From: an uncultured Campylobacter sp.
Lineage (GTDB): Bacteria; Campylobacterota; Campylobacteria; Campylobacterales; Campylobacteraceae
Direction of reading: 5' to 3'
Assembly (NCBI RefSeq): GCF_938015785.1
Contig: NZ_CALLWC010000016.1
Span: 1 to 53,096 of the forward strand
Length of the DNA stretch: 53,096 bases
The notes under the pieces were generated by a model. It saw nothing but the letters and a program-made list of their open reading frames with translations. It searched no databases and was not told the origin of the DNA. The position numbers and the translations under genes were made by a program. Shown in pieces: positions 41,102 through 48,492 of this stretch (position 1 is the stretch's first letter; every line of letters begins with the position of its first letter).

Positions 41102-41677
41102 ATGGAGCTTGAACGTTTTCCTGGTATAAACATTATAGTTGAAGAAAAACGTGTTATTTTCGAATTAAAAATTAAAAACCAAAAATCTGTATATATGTGC
41201 CACCCATTTACAAATAACACTGGAGGTATTGCGTTTGTTGATAGCATAAAATTCTTAGAATTATGGCGTAATAGTAAAATTGATGTAGATAAAGAAATAA
41301 GCAATAAAACGGAAGATGGTTGGCGAGACGATTACAAATATAGTTGGGCAGAAGAGGGCTTTAAACAGGGTCTTGGTAATCCTGTGCCATTGGCTAGAGT
41401 TTGTTGTTATTCTGATGAGTATTATGTACCAATAAAAGCAAGATGTATTCCGTTTTTTAAAAAGAAATATGTGAAAGAAACAAAATACGCTTGTTCATTT
41501 TCTGACGGAATAACACGTACTATTTGGCTGCTTTCTAATGGAGTAAAATCATTTCCAGTACATTTAAACTCCTCCGATGAGACAAAAATATTGGCAAAAT
41601 TTGCAGGTATTACAGAAAATTCTTATTATATAAAGACAGAAATTCAAAGTGAACTGAATTTATGGGATAAGAAATGA
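41102..41677 (+). CDS. Probable plasmid fertility inhibition factor-like protein
   Basis: 191 aa. WRDDYKYSWAEEGFKQGLGN followed by PVPLARV, and FSDGITRTIWLLSNGVKSFP, resemble from memory the FiwA-type fertility inhibition family, whose members block conjugative transfer of other plasmids. Four or more Cys and basic patches occur. The gene is visibly AT-rich with Lys/Asn/Ile/Tyr codons unlike both neighbours, so it was probably acquired horizontally. It lies alone between a PP-loop gene and a permease, with no mobility genes. An ATG-TAA start-stop pair sits just upstream (41095-41100). Family assignment needs a profile search. Confidence 0.55.
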   Translation: MELERFPGINIIVEEKRVIFELKIKNQKSVYMCHPFTNNTGGIAFVDSIKFLELWRNSKIDVDKEISNKTEDGWRDDYKYSWAEEGFKQGLGNPVPLARVCCYSDEYYVPIKARCIPFFKKKYVKETKYACSFSDGITRTIWLLSNGVKSFPVHLNSSDETKILAKFAGITENSYYIKTEIQSELNLWDKK

Positions 41678-41778
41678 TATATAAAATTTTAGTCATAAAT
41701 TTATGGAATTTTAGTTAAAATCCTTTCATCAAAATTTCGCGTAAAAGCTCTGCGAAAATGTCAAATTTAGGAGAATCC

Positions 41779-42786
41779 TTGAAGCTTCAAATGTCCTTGA
41801 TGTCGGTTGCCTGCGTCGTAATCATCCTGGCTGGTCTTAAAGCCGCGCAGGCTATCGTCGTGCCATTTTTGCTAGCTATTTTCATCACGGTGCTTGTATC
41901 GCCACTGGTGCTTTACGTCCAAAAGATCCGCGTCGGGCGTGTTTTTAGCTTCCTCATCATTACTTTCGCTTTCGTGGCGATTATAGTGTTTTTCGGTGCG
42001 GTCATCTTCGATGCGATCAAGGAATTTTCAGCGCGCCTGCCCGAGCTTCAAGCAAAATTTGAAGAGGTGCTAGGAGGCGTGAGTGCGAAGCTCTCTCGAT
42101 TCGGCATAGAGCTTAACGCCGCAAGTCTGGGCATCGATCCGAGCGAAGCCGCCGCGCAGCTATCTGCGCTACTGCGCAAAACAGGCTCGATAGTCTCGAC
42201 GGGATTTTTCATTTTTATAATGGTTTCATTTATGGTCTTTGAAAGCTCCGTAATAGACGAAAAAATCCGCTATTTTTCGCAAAGTAGCCGTGCTACGCAC
42301 ACTTTCGTGAAGAAATTTGCCTCCAGCCTCAAAAAATATCTACTAATCAAAACTATCGCTTCAGCTTGCACCGGCGCGCTCATCGGACTTGGGCTGTGGG
42401 CGCTCGGAGTTCCTTATGCTGCGCTATGGGGGATTTTAGCTTTCGTGCTAAATTTTATTCCTACGATAGGCTCGATCGTAGCGGTCTTTCCGACGCTTTT
42501 CGTGACGCTAGCTACGATGGATATAAGCTCTAGCATCTGGACTATCGCAATCTATTTAGTCGTAAACGTAGCGATCGGAAATATCATCGAGCCGCGATTT
42601 TTAGGGCAAGGGCTCGGGCTTTCAACGATCAGTGTGCTTGCAGGACTACTGCTGTGGGGCTTCGTGCTTGGTATCGGCGGGCTATTTTTGGCTGTGCCGC
42701 TTACGATGAGCTTGCAAATCGCGCTTGCTTCAAACGACAAAACACGCTTCATTGCGACTCTATTAAGCAACAAGGTCGAGAGATAA
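41779..42786 (+). CDS. AI-2E/PerM-family membrane transporter
   Basis: 335 aa from the TTG at 41779, which has AGGAG (41769-41773) at good spacing; the ATG at 41758 has none and would add seven residues. Eight hydrophobic segments in the PerM plan: two pairs near the N-terminus, an amphipathic soluble region (ELQAKFEEVLGGVSAKLSRFG), then ALGVPYAALWGILAFVLNFIPTIGS, GNIIEPRFLGQGLGLS and LLLWGFVLGIGGLFLAVP, the family's most conserved stretch. The transported compound is unknown. Confidence 0.9.
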   Translation: MKLQMSLMSVACVVIILAGLKAAQAIVVPFLLAIFITVLVSPLVLYVQKIRVGRVFSFLIITFAFVAIIVFFGAVIFDAIKEFSARLPELQAKFEEVLGGVSAKLSRFGIELNAASLGIDPSEAAAQLSALLRKTGSIVSTGFFIFIMVSFMVFESSVIDEKIRYFSQSSRATHTFVKKFASSLKKYLLIKTIASACTGALIGLGLWALGVPYAALWGILAFVLNFIPTIGSIVAVFPTLFVTLATMDISSSIWTIAIYLVVNVAIGNIIEPRFLGQGLGLSTISVLAGLLLWGFVLGIGGLFLAVPLTMSLQIALASNDKTRFIATLLSNKVER

Positions 42787-42790
42787 AGCG

Positions 42791-42806
42791 AAATTCCGCG
42801 GAATTT
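42791..42806. repeat. Perfect 16-bp palindrome after the permease
   Basis: AAATTCCGCGGAATTT is its own reverse complement and contains AAATTC and GAATTT. It lies five bases after the permease stop. A shorter relative TTCCGCGGAA occurs at 9022-9031. It could act as a weak bidirectional terminator or a protein site; no U-run follows. Confidence 0.45.
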
Positions 42807-42887
42807 AAAATTCTATAAATTTTAGCTTGAGCGCGCTCAAGAGTATTTTTGTCTCTTTTAGATAAAATCTGCCCCAAAGGATCAAAG

Positions 42888-43247
42888 ATGACGAGTGAAA
42901 AATTTATTTACGAAGTAAACACGGTGACGAAATTTATTCAAATTTACTGCGATGGCAAGCATGCGGATGCGCCTAAAAAAGATGGCGCTGTGCTTCATGA
43001 CTACAAAGACGATAAGGGGCTCGTGCAGACCCACTTTCATCTCTGTAGCGACTGCGAGCGGATGCTACGTTACGCCTACGCGCGCCTGCGCGCCTGCCCG
43101 CATACCGAAAAGCCACGCTGTCACCACTGCCCGCATCCGTGCTACGAGCGTGAAATGTGGGTAAATATGGCTAAGATGATGAAATATAGCGGCATGAAGC
43201 TTGGGCTTACGAAGATCAAAAAGATTTTTTCGTTTAGAAAAAGCTAA
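42888..43247 (+). CDS. YgbA-type (nitrous oxide-stimulated promoter family) protein
   Basis: 119 aa. Conserved pattern: TVTKFIQIYCDGKH, LCSDCERMLRYAYARLRACP and CHHCPHPCYEREMW, with CxxC-type pairs that suggest a metal or Fe-S site. The family is induced by nitrosative stress in enterics; its function is not settled. I use ATG 42888 with AAAGGA (42876-42881); the upstream TTG frame lacks a site. Single gene. Confidence 0.85.
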   Translation: MTSEKFIYEVNTVTKFIQIYCDGKHADAPKKDGAVLHDYKDDKGLVQTHFHLCSDCERMLRYAYARLRACPHTEKPRCHHCPHPCYEREMWVNMAKMMKYSGMKLGLTKIKKIFSFRKS

Positions 43248-43501
43248 TTTGTGCGGGCAATTTAGTTAAAGTTTGCGGGTAAAATTTATCTCTGCAAACC
43301 CGCTTCATCTCTACACAAAAAAGTATAAAAAAGCAGCGTGAGAACAAGCGTAAAAAAGATATAAAAATCAATCAAAATACTAAATCTTAGCGCCTAAAAT
43401 TCTGCCTTGCAAACGCAAATCCTCCGCAATCCTTGATAATAAATAATTAAATTTGAGTTTATAGTTTTAAGTTAGAATTGTGCCCAATCAAAGGAGAAAA
43501 T

Positions 43502-44278
43502 ATGAAGGTCATTACCATCGCGATCGTTAACGGCAAGGTCGTAAACGAAAAAGAGCTGATCGCAGGCATCATCGACTACGACGATTTTACCGCAGTCGCC
43601 GAGCAGCTCCGCAAAGCACTGAAATCCTCTTATTTTACGGCCAACGAGCATGCTAGAATTTATAAAAAAATCAGCGCCGAGACGGGCTTTAGACGCGTGC
43701 GATTCGACTACAAACCGTATAAAGATAAAATTTCAAACCTCATCGCCCAGGGCTACACCGTCAAGGCGATCTTAAAAAAGATCGGCGAGGAGGACGAAGC
43801 GTTTAAAAGCGCCGTCACCGCCGCAGGGCTTACGCACTTTATCTCCGTGACATTCAAAGATGAAAAAACAAGGCTTCGCGCAACCGCCAAAAAAAGCGAG
43901 GATTTCTTATACGCGTATCGCTTCGAGATCAAGAAAATGCACTTCCAAGGCGTTAGCAATAAAGAAATTTTAAAGTATATGAAATCTCAATACGAAAAGG
44001 ATTTTGCAAAAGTAAGCGAGCGCGATCTTGCCGCTTTTATCGAGGCAAACGCCGTGCTTGATACCGACCGCAAACTCTCGCTGTATAAAAAGCCGAGCCT
44101 TTATGATCCGCATTTTAGCGAGATTATGAAGCTTTACGCAAGCGGCATGCGCGTCTACGATATCTGGAAGACGCTTAAGGCCAAATACCCCGAGCTAGCC
44201 AAGCTTCAAGCGCCGAGCCTTTATCAGTTCATCGCAAATAACGCTCTTGGCAAAGCTAAATATATGCAAAAAGACTGA
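43502..44278 (+). CDS. Protein with three helix-turn-helix-like repeats
   Basis: 258 aa, not recognised. Three related segments: ISNLIAQGYTVKAILKKIGE (about 78-97), IKKMHFQGVSNKEILKYMKS (about 144-163) and IMKLYASGMRVYDIWKTLKA (about 207-226). Each has the pattern I-x-x-L/M-x-x-x-G-x-x-x-x-x-I-L/W-K, and each is followed by a basic/aromatic stretch ending in an F-I helix (HFI, AFIEAN, QFIANN). This is the shape of a tandem DNA-binding protein. Start ATG 43502 with AAGGAG. The N-terminus is beta-rich. It may bind DNA at three half-sites; no target can be named. Confidence 0.6.
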   Translation: MKVITIAIVNGKVVNEKELIAGIIDYDDFTAVAEQLRKALKSSYFTANEHARIYKKISAETGFRRVRFDYKPYKDKISNLIAQGYTVKAILKKIGEEDEAFKSAVTAAGLTHFISVTFKDEKTRLRATAKKSEDFLYAYRFEIKKMHFQGVSNKEILKYMKSQYEKDFAKVSERDLAAFIEANAVLDTDRKLSLYKKPSLYDPHFSEIMKLYASGMRVYDIWKTLKAKYPELAKLQAPSLYQFIANNALGKAKYMQKD

Positions 44279-44360
44279 TATGTTCGCGCTTCTTTCAAAT
44301 TTTACTTTCAAATTTAAAATTTCGCCGCGATAAAGATCGATAAAAGCCGGTGAAATTTCG

Positions 44361-44906
44361 ATGAAAACCTGCGTCATTCTCTGCGGCGGCAAAAGCTCGC
44401 GTTTCGGCAGCGACAAAACGCTGTTTCCATTCCGCGGGCATCCCAGCATGACGCACTTTCTTTTCTCGCGCCTAAGCCGCGAGTTTGAGCGGGTTTTCGC
44501 CTGCGCCAAAAGCCCTAAATTTAACCCGCCGCTTCCTATGATCTACGACGAATTTGAGGAATTTTCGCCGATGGGCGCGCTGTATTCGGCGCTGAAACCA
44601 TTTAGCGGCGAGCGCATTTTTATTATCCCCGCCGATATGCCATTTGTAGAAATTGCCACCATTCGCGCGCTTAGCGAGCAGGAGGGGCAAATTTGCGTAG
44701 CGGGCGACGACCTGCACAGACACAGCCTGTGCGGATTTTTTGACGCAGATCTCGCGCCGCGCGCGCTTGAGCTCTACCGCGCAGGAGAGCATAAGATCGG
44801 CGCACTCATCGGATCTGCAAATTCCAAAGTGCTAAATTTCAAAAACAAAGAGCAGTTTTTAAATATAAATTATCAAAACGATTTAAAGGGCGTAGATGAA
44901 ATTTAA
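44361..44906 (+). CDS. mobA: Molybdenum cofactor guanylyltransferase
   Basis: Adds GMP to molybdopterin for formate dehydrogenase and nitrate/TMAO reductases. It has 181 aa. Nucleotide-binding ILCGGKSSRFGSDKTLFPF at 6-24, then DEFEEFSPMGALYSAL and IPADMPFV (Mg-binding DMP). Ends inside pldA with an 11-base overlap. mobA-pldA order is as in C. jejuni (Cj1350-Cj1351). Confidence 0.93.
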   Translation: MKTCVILCGGKSSRFGSDKTLFPFRGHPSMTHFLFSRLSREFERVFACAKSPKFNPPLPMIYDEFEEFSPMGALYSALKPFSGERIFIIPADMPFVEIATIRALSEQEGQICVAGDDLHRHSLCGFFDADLAPRALELYRAGEHKIGALIGSANSKVLNFKNKEQFLNINYQNDLKGVDEI

Positions 44907-46035
44907 AGCTTTAGCGCTCGCGCTTTGCGCTATGAGCCTAGCCGCGCAAGACCTGACCGAGCTGTACGCAAAGGCCGGCGAATACGAGGCCAGGGGCGAT
45001 TACAAAAATGCGATGATCTATTACAAAAAGATCGCCGCGGCAAGTCTAGCGGAAAGGGGCGAAAAGTCGCGCCGAAATTCTACGGAAACAAATTCTATCG
45101 CGCCCGCAGAAAACCGCGCTTCGCACGATGATACCGCCGTTTTAAACTCTGCGGTGCCGCAAAATTCTTTAGCACAAAATTCCGCCATGGCGGAATCCAG
45201 CGCGCTAAATTCCGCTGCATCAAATTTCGCAGACGCAGGCTCGGCTGAGTCAGGCTCCGCGTCAAATTTAACATCGAATTCCGCCTCGCTCTCGCAAAAT
45301 TCCACTGCGCTGGATTCCACGCCGCAAGGCGATCAAAATGGTCGAAATTTTGGATTTTTAGGGCTTAAATACTACGAGCCGATCTATATGCTCTTTACTC
45401 ACGATTTTAGCAAAAAACCCGATCGCAAGGCGGATGAGCTGCATTTTGAGTTTAGCTTCGAGCGCCCGATTGCCTACGACGCGCTGGGACTTGGAGAGAA
45501 AATTTCGTTTGCTTACGCGCAAAATTCCTGGTGGCAGATCACGCAGGATAGCGCCCCTTTCCGCGAGAGTAACTACCGCCCCGAGCTTTACGTTAGCGCG
45601 CCGGTGCCGTTTGCGGACGAGTTAAAATTAGGCGCAATGCACGAGTCAAACGGCAAGGGCGGCGAGGAATCGCGCTCATGGAATAGGCTCTACGCCCAAA
45701 GTACCTGGAGTGCGGACGGATTTTCTATCACCCCCAGAGTGTGGTATGCGTTTTGGCTGGACCGCACGAACGAGGACATCGCGGATTATATGGGCTACGG
45801 CGATCTGCGCGCGTCATACACCTTCGGCAAACAACGACTTAGCGCTCTGTGGCGAAACAACCTGCATTTTGACGGCAGTAACCGCGGCGCGATCGAGCTA
45901 AACTACAGCTTCCCGATCTTTAATAGCGGATTTTACGGCTATCTGCGCTACTTCAATGGCTACGGCGAAAGCCTCGCGGATTATAAACGCAGTGTCAATA
46001 AGATCGGCATCGGGCTTTCTTTCGTAGAATTTTAA
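44896..46035 (+). CDS. pldA: Outer-membrane phospholipase A with N-terminal low-complexity insert
   Basis: Calcium-dependent OM phospholipase. It has 379 aa; C. jejuni PldA is about 50 shorter. Signal peptide MKFKALALALCAMSLAAQ. Catalytic MHESNGKGG (H249, S251) and Asn in SWNRLYAQ; barrel strands FGLKYY-like start FLGLKYYEPIYML; C-terminal IGLSFVEF ends in Phe as OM barrels do. Between signal and barrel an insert (about 55-150: SALNSAASNF, QNSLAQNSAM) carries about ten RAATTY sites in 290 bp. The insert would lie in the periplasm, so folding of the barrel need not suffer. Confidence 0.93.
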   Translation: MKFKALALALCAMSLAAQDLTELYAKAGEYEARGDYKNAMIYYKKIAAASLAERGEKSRRNSTETNSIAPAENRASHDDTAVLNSAVPQNSLAQNSAMAESSALNSAASNFADAGSAESGSASNLTSNSASLSQNSTALDSTPQGDQNGRNFGFLGLKYYEPIYMLFTHDFSKKPDRKADELHFEFSFERPIAYDALGLGEKISFAYAQNSWWQITQDSAPFRESNYRPELYVSAPVPFADELKLGAMHESNGKGGEESRSWNRLYAQSTWSADGFSITPRVWYAFWLDRTNEDIADYMGYGDLRASYTFGKQRLSALWRNNLHFDGSNRGAIELNYSFPIFNSGFYGYLRYFNGYGESLADYKRSVNKIGIGLSFVEF

Positions 46036-46189
46036 TGCCATCTGCACCGAGTTGCGGGCCAAATTTAAACTCACGACTCGTTGTGCGTCTTAAAATCGCA
46101 TCAAATTTCAACCGCTTTTAAATTTCTTAGAAATTAATATTGTTTTAGCTAAAATCACAGATTAAATTTTAAACAAAAGGATCAAAAAA

Positions 46190-47116
46190 ATGGCACAAAT
46201 TCAAGAGGCCGAGTTCATCTGGAAAGACGGCAAACTAATCCCCTGGGCGGAGGCCACTACCCACGTTTTGACGCATTCTCTGCACTACGGAAACGCCGTA
46301 TTTGAGGGCGTACGCGCTTATAAAACCGACAAAGGCTACGCGATTTTTCGCCTAGACGAGCACACTGCCCGTCTTGAAATTTCGGCAAAACTCTGCCTAA
46401 TCAAGCTTCCGTTTAGCTTCGAGCAGCTTCGTCAGGCCCAGATCGACGTTGTCGCGAAAAACCGCTTCGATCAGACCGTTTATATCCGCCCGCTAGCGTA
46501 CTTCGGCTACGGCTCGATGGGCGTTTCGTCCAAGGACTGCTCTGTAAATGTCGTCGTCGCAGCGTGGCAGTGGGGCGCGTATATGGGCGAAGAGGCGCTA
46601 CGCAAGGGCATCAAAGCCAAAATTTCATCGTGGATAAAGCCGGCGCAATTTTCGATGATGGCAAAAGCCAAAGCGAGCGCGAATTATTTCAACTCGCAGA
46701 TGGCAAATTTCGAAGCGGTCGATGCGGGGTACGATGAGGCGATACTGCTCGATCCGCAGGGCTTCGTCGCGGAGGGGCCGGGCGAGTGCCTATTTATCGT
46801 AAAAGATGGGCTCATCATCACTCCGCCGAACGACACCAGCTTAGAGAGCATCACTCAAAATTCGGTCATAGAAATCGCGCGCAGCCTGGGCTACGAAGTC
46901 CGCAGAGAGCGCATCGCTCGCGATCAGCTCTATGCCGCTGACGAGGCGTTTTTTACCGGCACCGCCGCGGAGGTCACGCCGATTAGCAACATCGACGGCA
47001 GGATCATCGGCAAGGGTGAGATGGGCGAGGTCACGAGCCGCTTGCAGAAGGCGTATTTCGCTGTCGTTACGGGCAAAGACCCGAAATTTGAGCACTGGCT
47101 CACTTACGTTAAATAA
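46190..47116 (+). CDS. ilvE: Branched-chain amino acid aminotransferase
   Basis: PLP enzyme for the last step of Val, Leu and Ile synthesis. It has 308 aa. FIWKDGKLIPWAEATTHVLT, HYGNAVFEGVRAYKT, FRLDEHTARL, RPLAYFGYGSMGV; PLP Lys in MAKAKASANYFNS; AEGPGECLF; FTGTAAEVTPI. AAGG upstream of the ATG; a TAAAAT -10 candidate lies at 46150-46155. Followed nine bases later by the SPFH gene, as in C. jejuni (Cj0269c-Cj0268c). Confidence 0.96.
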   Translation: MAQIQEAEFIWKDGKLIPWAEATTHVLTHSLHYGNAVFEGVRAYKTDKGYAIFRLDEHTARLEISAKLCLIKLPFSFEQLRQAQIDVVAKNRFDQTVYIRPLAYFGYGSMGVSSKDCSVNVVVAAWQWGAYMGEEALRKGIKAKISSWIKPAQFSMMAKAKASANYFNSQMANFEAVDAGYDEAILLDPQGFVAEGPGECLFIVKDGLIITPPNDTSLESITQNSVIEIARSLGYEVRRERIARDQLYAADEAFFTGTAAEVTPISNIDGRIIGKGEMGEVTSRLQKAYFAVVTGKDPKFEHWLTYVK

Positions 47117-47124
47117 GGACGCGC

Positions 47125-48201
47125 ATGCCTGCGGATTTGAATGATTATTTTAATAAGAAAAACAGCGACAAAAAAGGCGGGAATTTAAATTTTAAAATTC
47201 CTAATTTCGGAGGGATGGGCAAGTTTAGCGGCGTGCTTTACGTGATAATCGCGCTAATCGCGCTGCTCGTGATTGCAAAGCCCTTCGTTACGATCCAATC
47301 GGGCGAAGTGGGGATCAAGTCAAATTTAGGTAAATACGATCCGACGCCTCTTGGCGCGGGACTTCACTTTTTCGTGCCGTTCATACAAAACATCTTCGTA
47401 GTCGATACCCGTATGCGTATCATCAACTACACCAGCAGCGAGGATTTGAGCTCGGATATACCGGCTAAAAGCGGCGCGGGCGGCATCATCCGCAAAAATT
47501 CCCTCTCTGTTTTGGATTCGAGAAACTTGCCCGTCAGCATCGACATAACCGTGCAATACAGGCTCAACGAAGCTACGGCGCCCAACACGATCGCCGAGTG
47601 GGGCTTTTTGTGGGAAGACAAGATCATCGATCCGCGCGTAAAGGACGTCGTACGTAGCGTCATCGGCAACTACACCGCCGAGGAGCTGCCGACCAAACGC
47701 GACGAGATCGCTAAAGCGATCGACGACGGCATCCGCAAAAATATCGAAGCGCTGGCGAATTCGCCCGTGGATCTGCTAGCCGTGCAGCTTCGCGAGATCA
47801 TCCTACCGGCGAAGGTAAAGGAGCAGATCGAGCGCGTGCAGATCGCCAAGCAGGAGGCCGAGCGCACCAAATACGAGGTCGAGCGCGCAAACCAAGAGGC
47901 TCTTAAAAAGGCAGCTCTTGCCAAAGGTAACGCAGACGCCGTTAAAATCGAGGCTCAAGGTCGCGCCGATGCCGCCAAGATCGAAGCCGACGCGCAAGCC
48001 TACGCCAACAAAGAGATCGCAAAGAGCTTGGATGCAAATCTTTTAAGCCTCAAGCAGATCGAGACGCAGGCTAAATTTAATGAGGCGTTGCGCGAAAACA
48101 GCGACGCGAAAATTTTCCTAACGCCGGGCGGCGCGGTACCTAATATCTGGGTCGATACGAAAGATAAGGCGAAGCAAAGCGCCATCGAGCGGGAAAATTA
48201 A
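47125..48201 (+). CDS. SPFH/prohibitin-family membrane scaffold protein
   Basis: 358 aa. One N-terminal TM (about 33-54, GVLYVIIALIALLVIAK) and a band-7 domain (VTIQSGEVGIKSNLGKYD, PGLHF-like GAGLHFFVPFIQNI, VSIDITVQYRLN). A long Ala/Glu/Lys coiled coil follows (about 240-320, QIAKQEAERTKYEVERANQE). Like HflK/QmcA or prohibitins, it should form membrane rings that control FtsH-type proteolysis or membrane domains. ATG 47125 follows the ilvE stop closely. Confidence 0.9.
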   Translation: MPADLNDYFNKKNSDKKGGNLNFKIPNFGGMGKFSGVLYVIIALIALLVIAKPFVTIQSGEVGIKSNLGKYDPTPLGAGLHFFVPFIQNIFVVDTRMRIINYTSSEDLSSDIPAKSGAGGIIRKNSLSVLDSRNLPVSIDITVQYRLNEATAPNTIAEWGFLWEDKIIDPRVKDVVRSVIGNYTAEELPTKRDEIAKAIDDGIRKNIEALANSPVDLLAVQLREIILPAKVKEQIERVQIAKQEAERTKYEVERANQEALKKAALAKGNADAVKIEAQGRADAAKIEADAQAYANKEIAKSLDANLLSLKQIETQAKFNEALRENSDAKIFLTPGGAVPNIWVDTKDKAKQSAIEREN

Positions 48202-48266
48202 AATTTCAGGCAGTTATACGCCCCGATTTCGCGAACTAAATTTAATAGCGAGTTGCTCCGGGCGAA

Positions 48267-48300
48267 TAAGATTAACTCGCGACTTCGTGAGTTAATCTTA
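48267..48300. repeat. Perfect 12-bp inverted repeat hairpin
   Basis: TAAGATTAACTC (48267-48278) and GAGTTAATCTTA (48289-48300) are exact complements around GCGACTTCGT, within which GCG/CGT extends the stem by two pairs and a G-T wobble, leaving loop ACTT. No U-run follows, so it is not a classic terminator. The rest of 48202-48492 is non-coding and repeats the words ACTCGCG and GACTTCG/GCTTCGTAA. It may be the remains of a small palindromic element. Confidence 0.6.
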
Positions 48301-48492
48301 GCGGCGAGTGCGAAAGCTTGTGATAAACAGAACTCGCGCTCGTCGTAACTTGAGCCTAGCGGTCGCTTAAAATTTAGCCGCTAGATTTGTCCTTTAAATT
48401 TACGAGGCGTGCCGCTTCGTAAATTCATAACTCAAATTCCGCGTGCGGCGGCTAAATTTAAGGCGCGTGACTTCGCAAACTAAGGATCAAAG

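Noticed and set aside
43265..43310. GTTTGC/GCAAAC and GCGGG/CCCGC pairs after the YgbA-like gene as a riboswitch or terminator
   Set aside because: Two short mutually exclusive stems without a U-run or known consensus; chance is likely.
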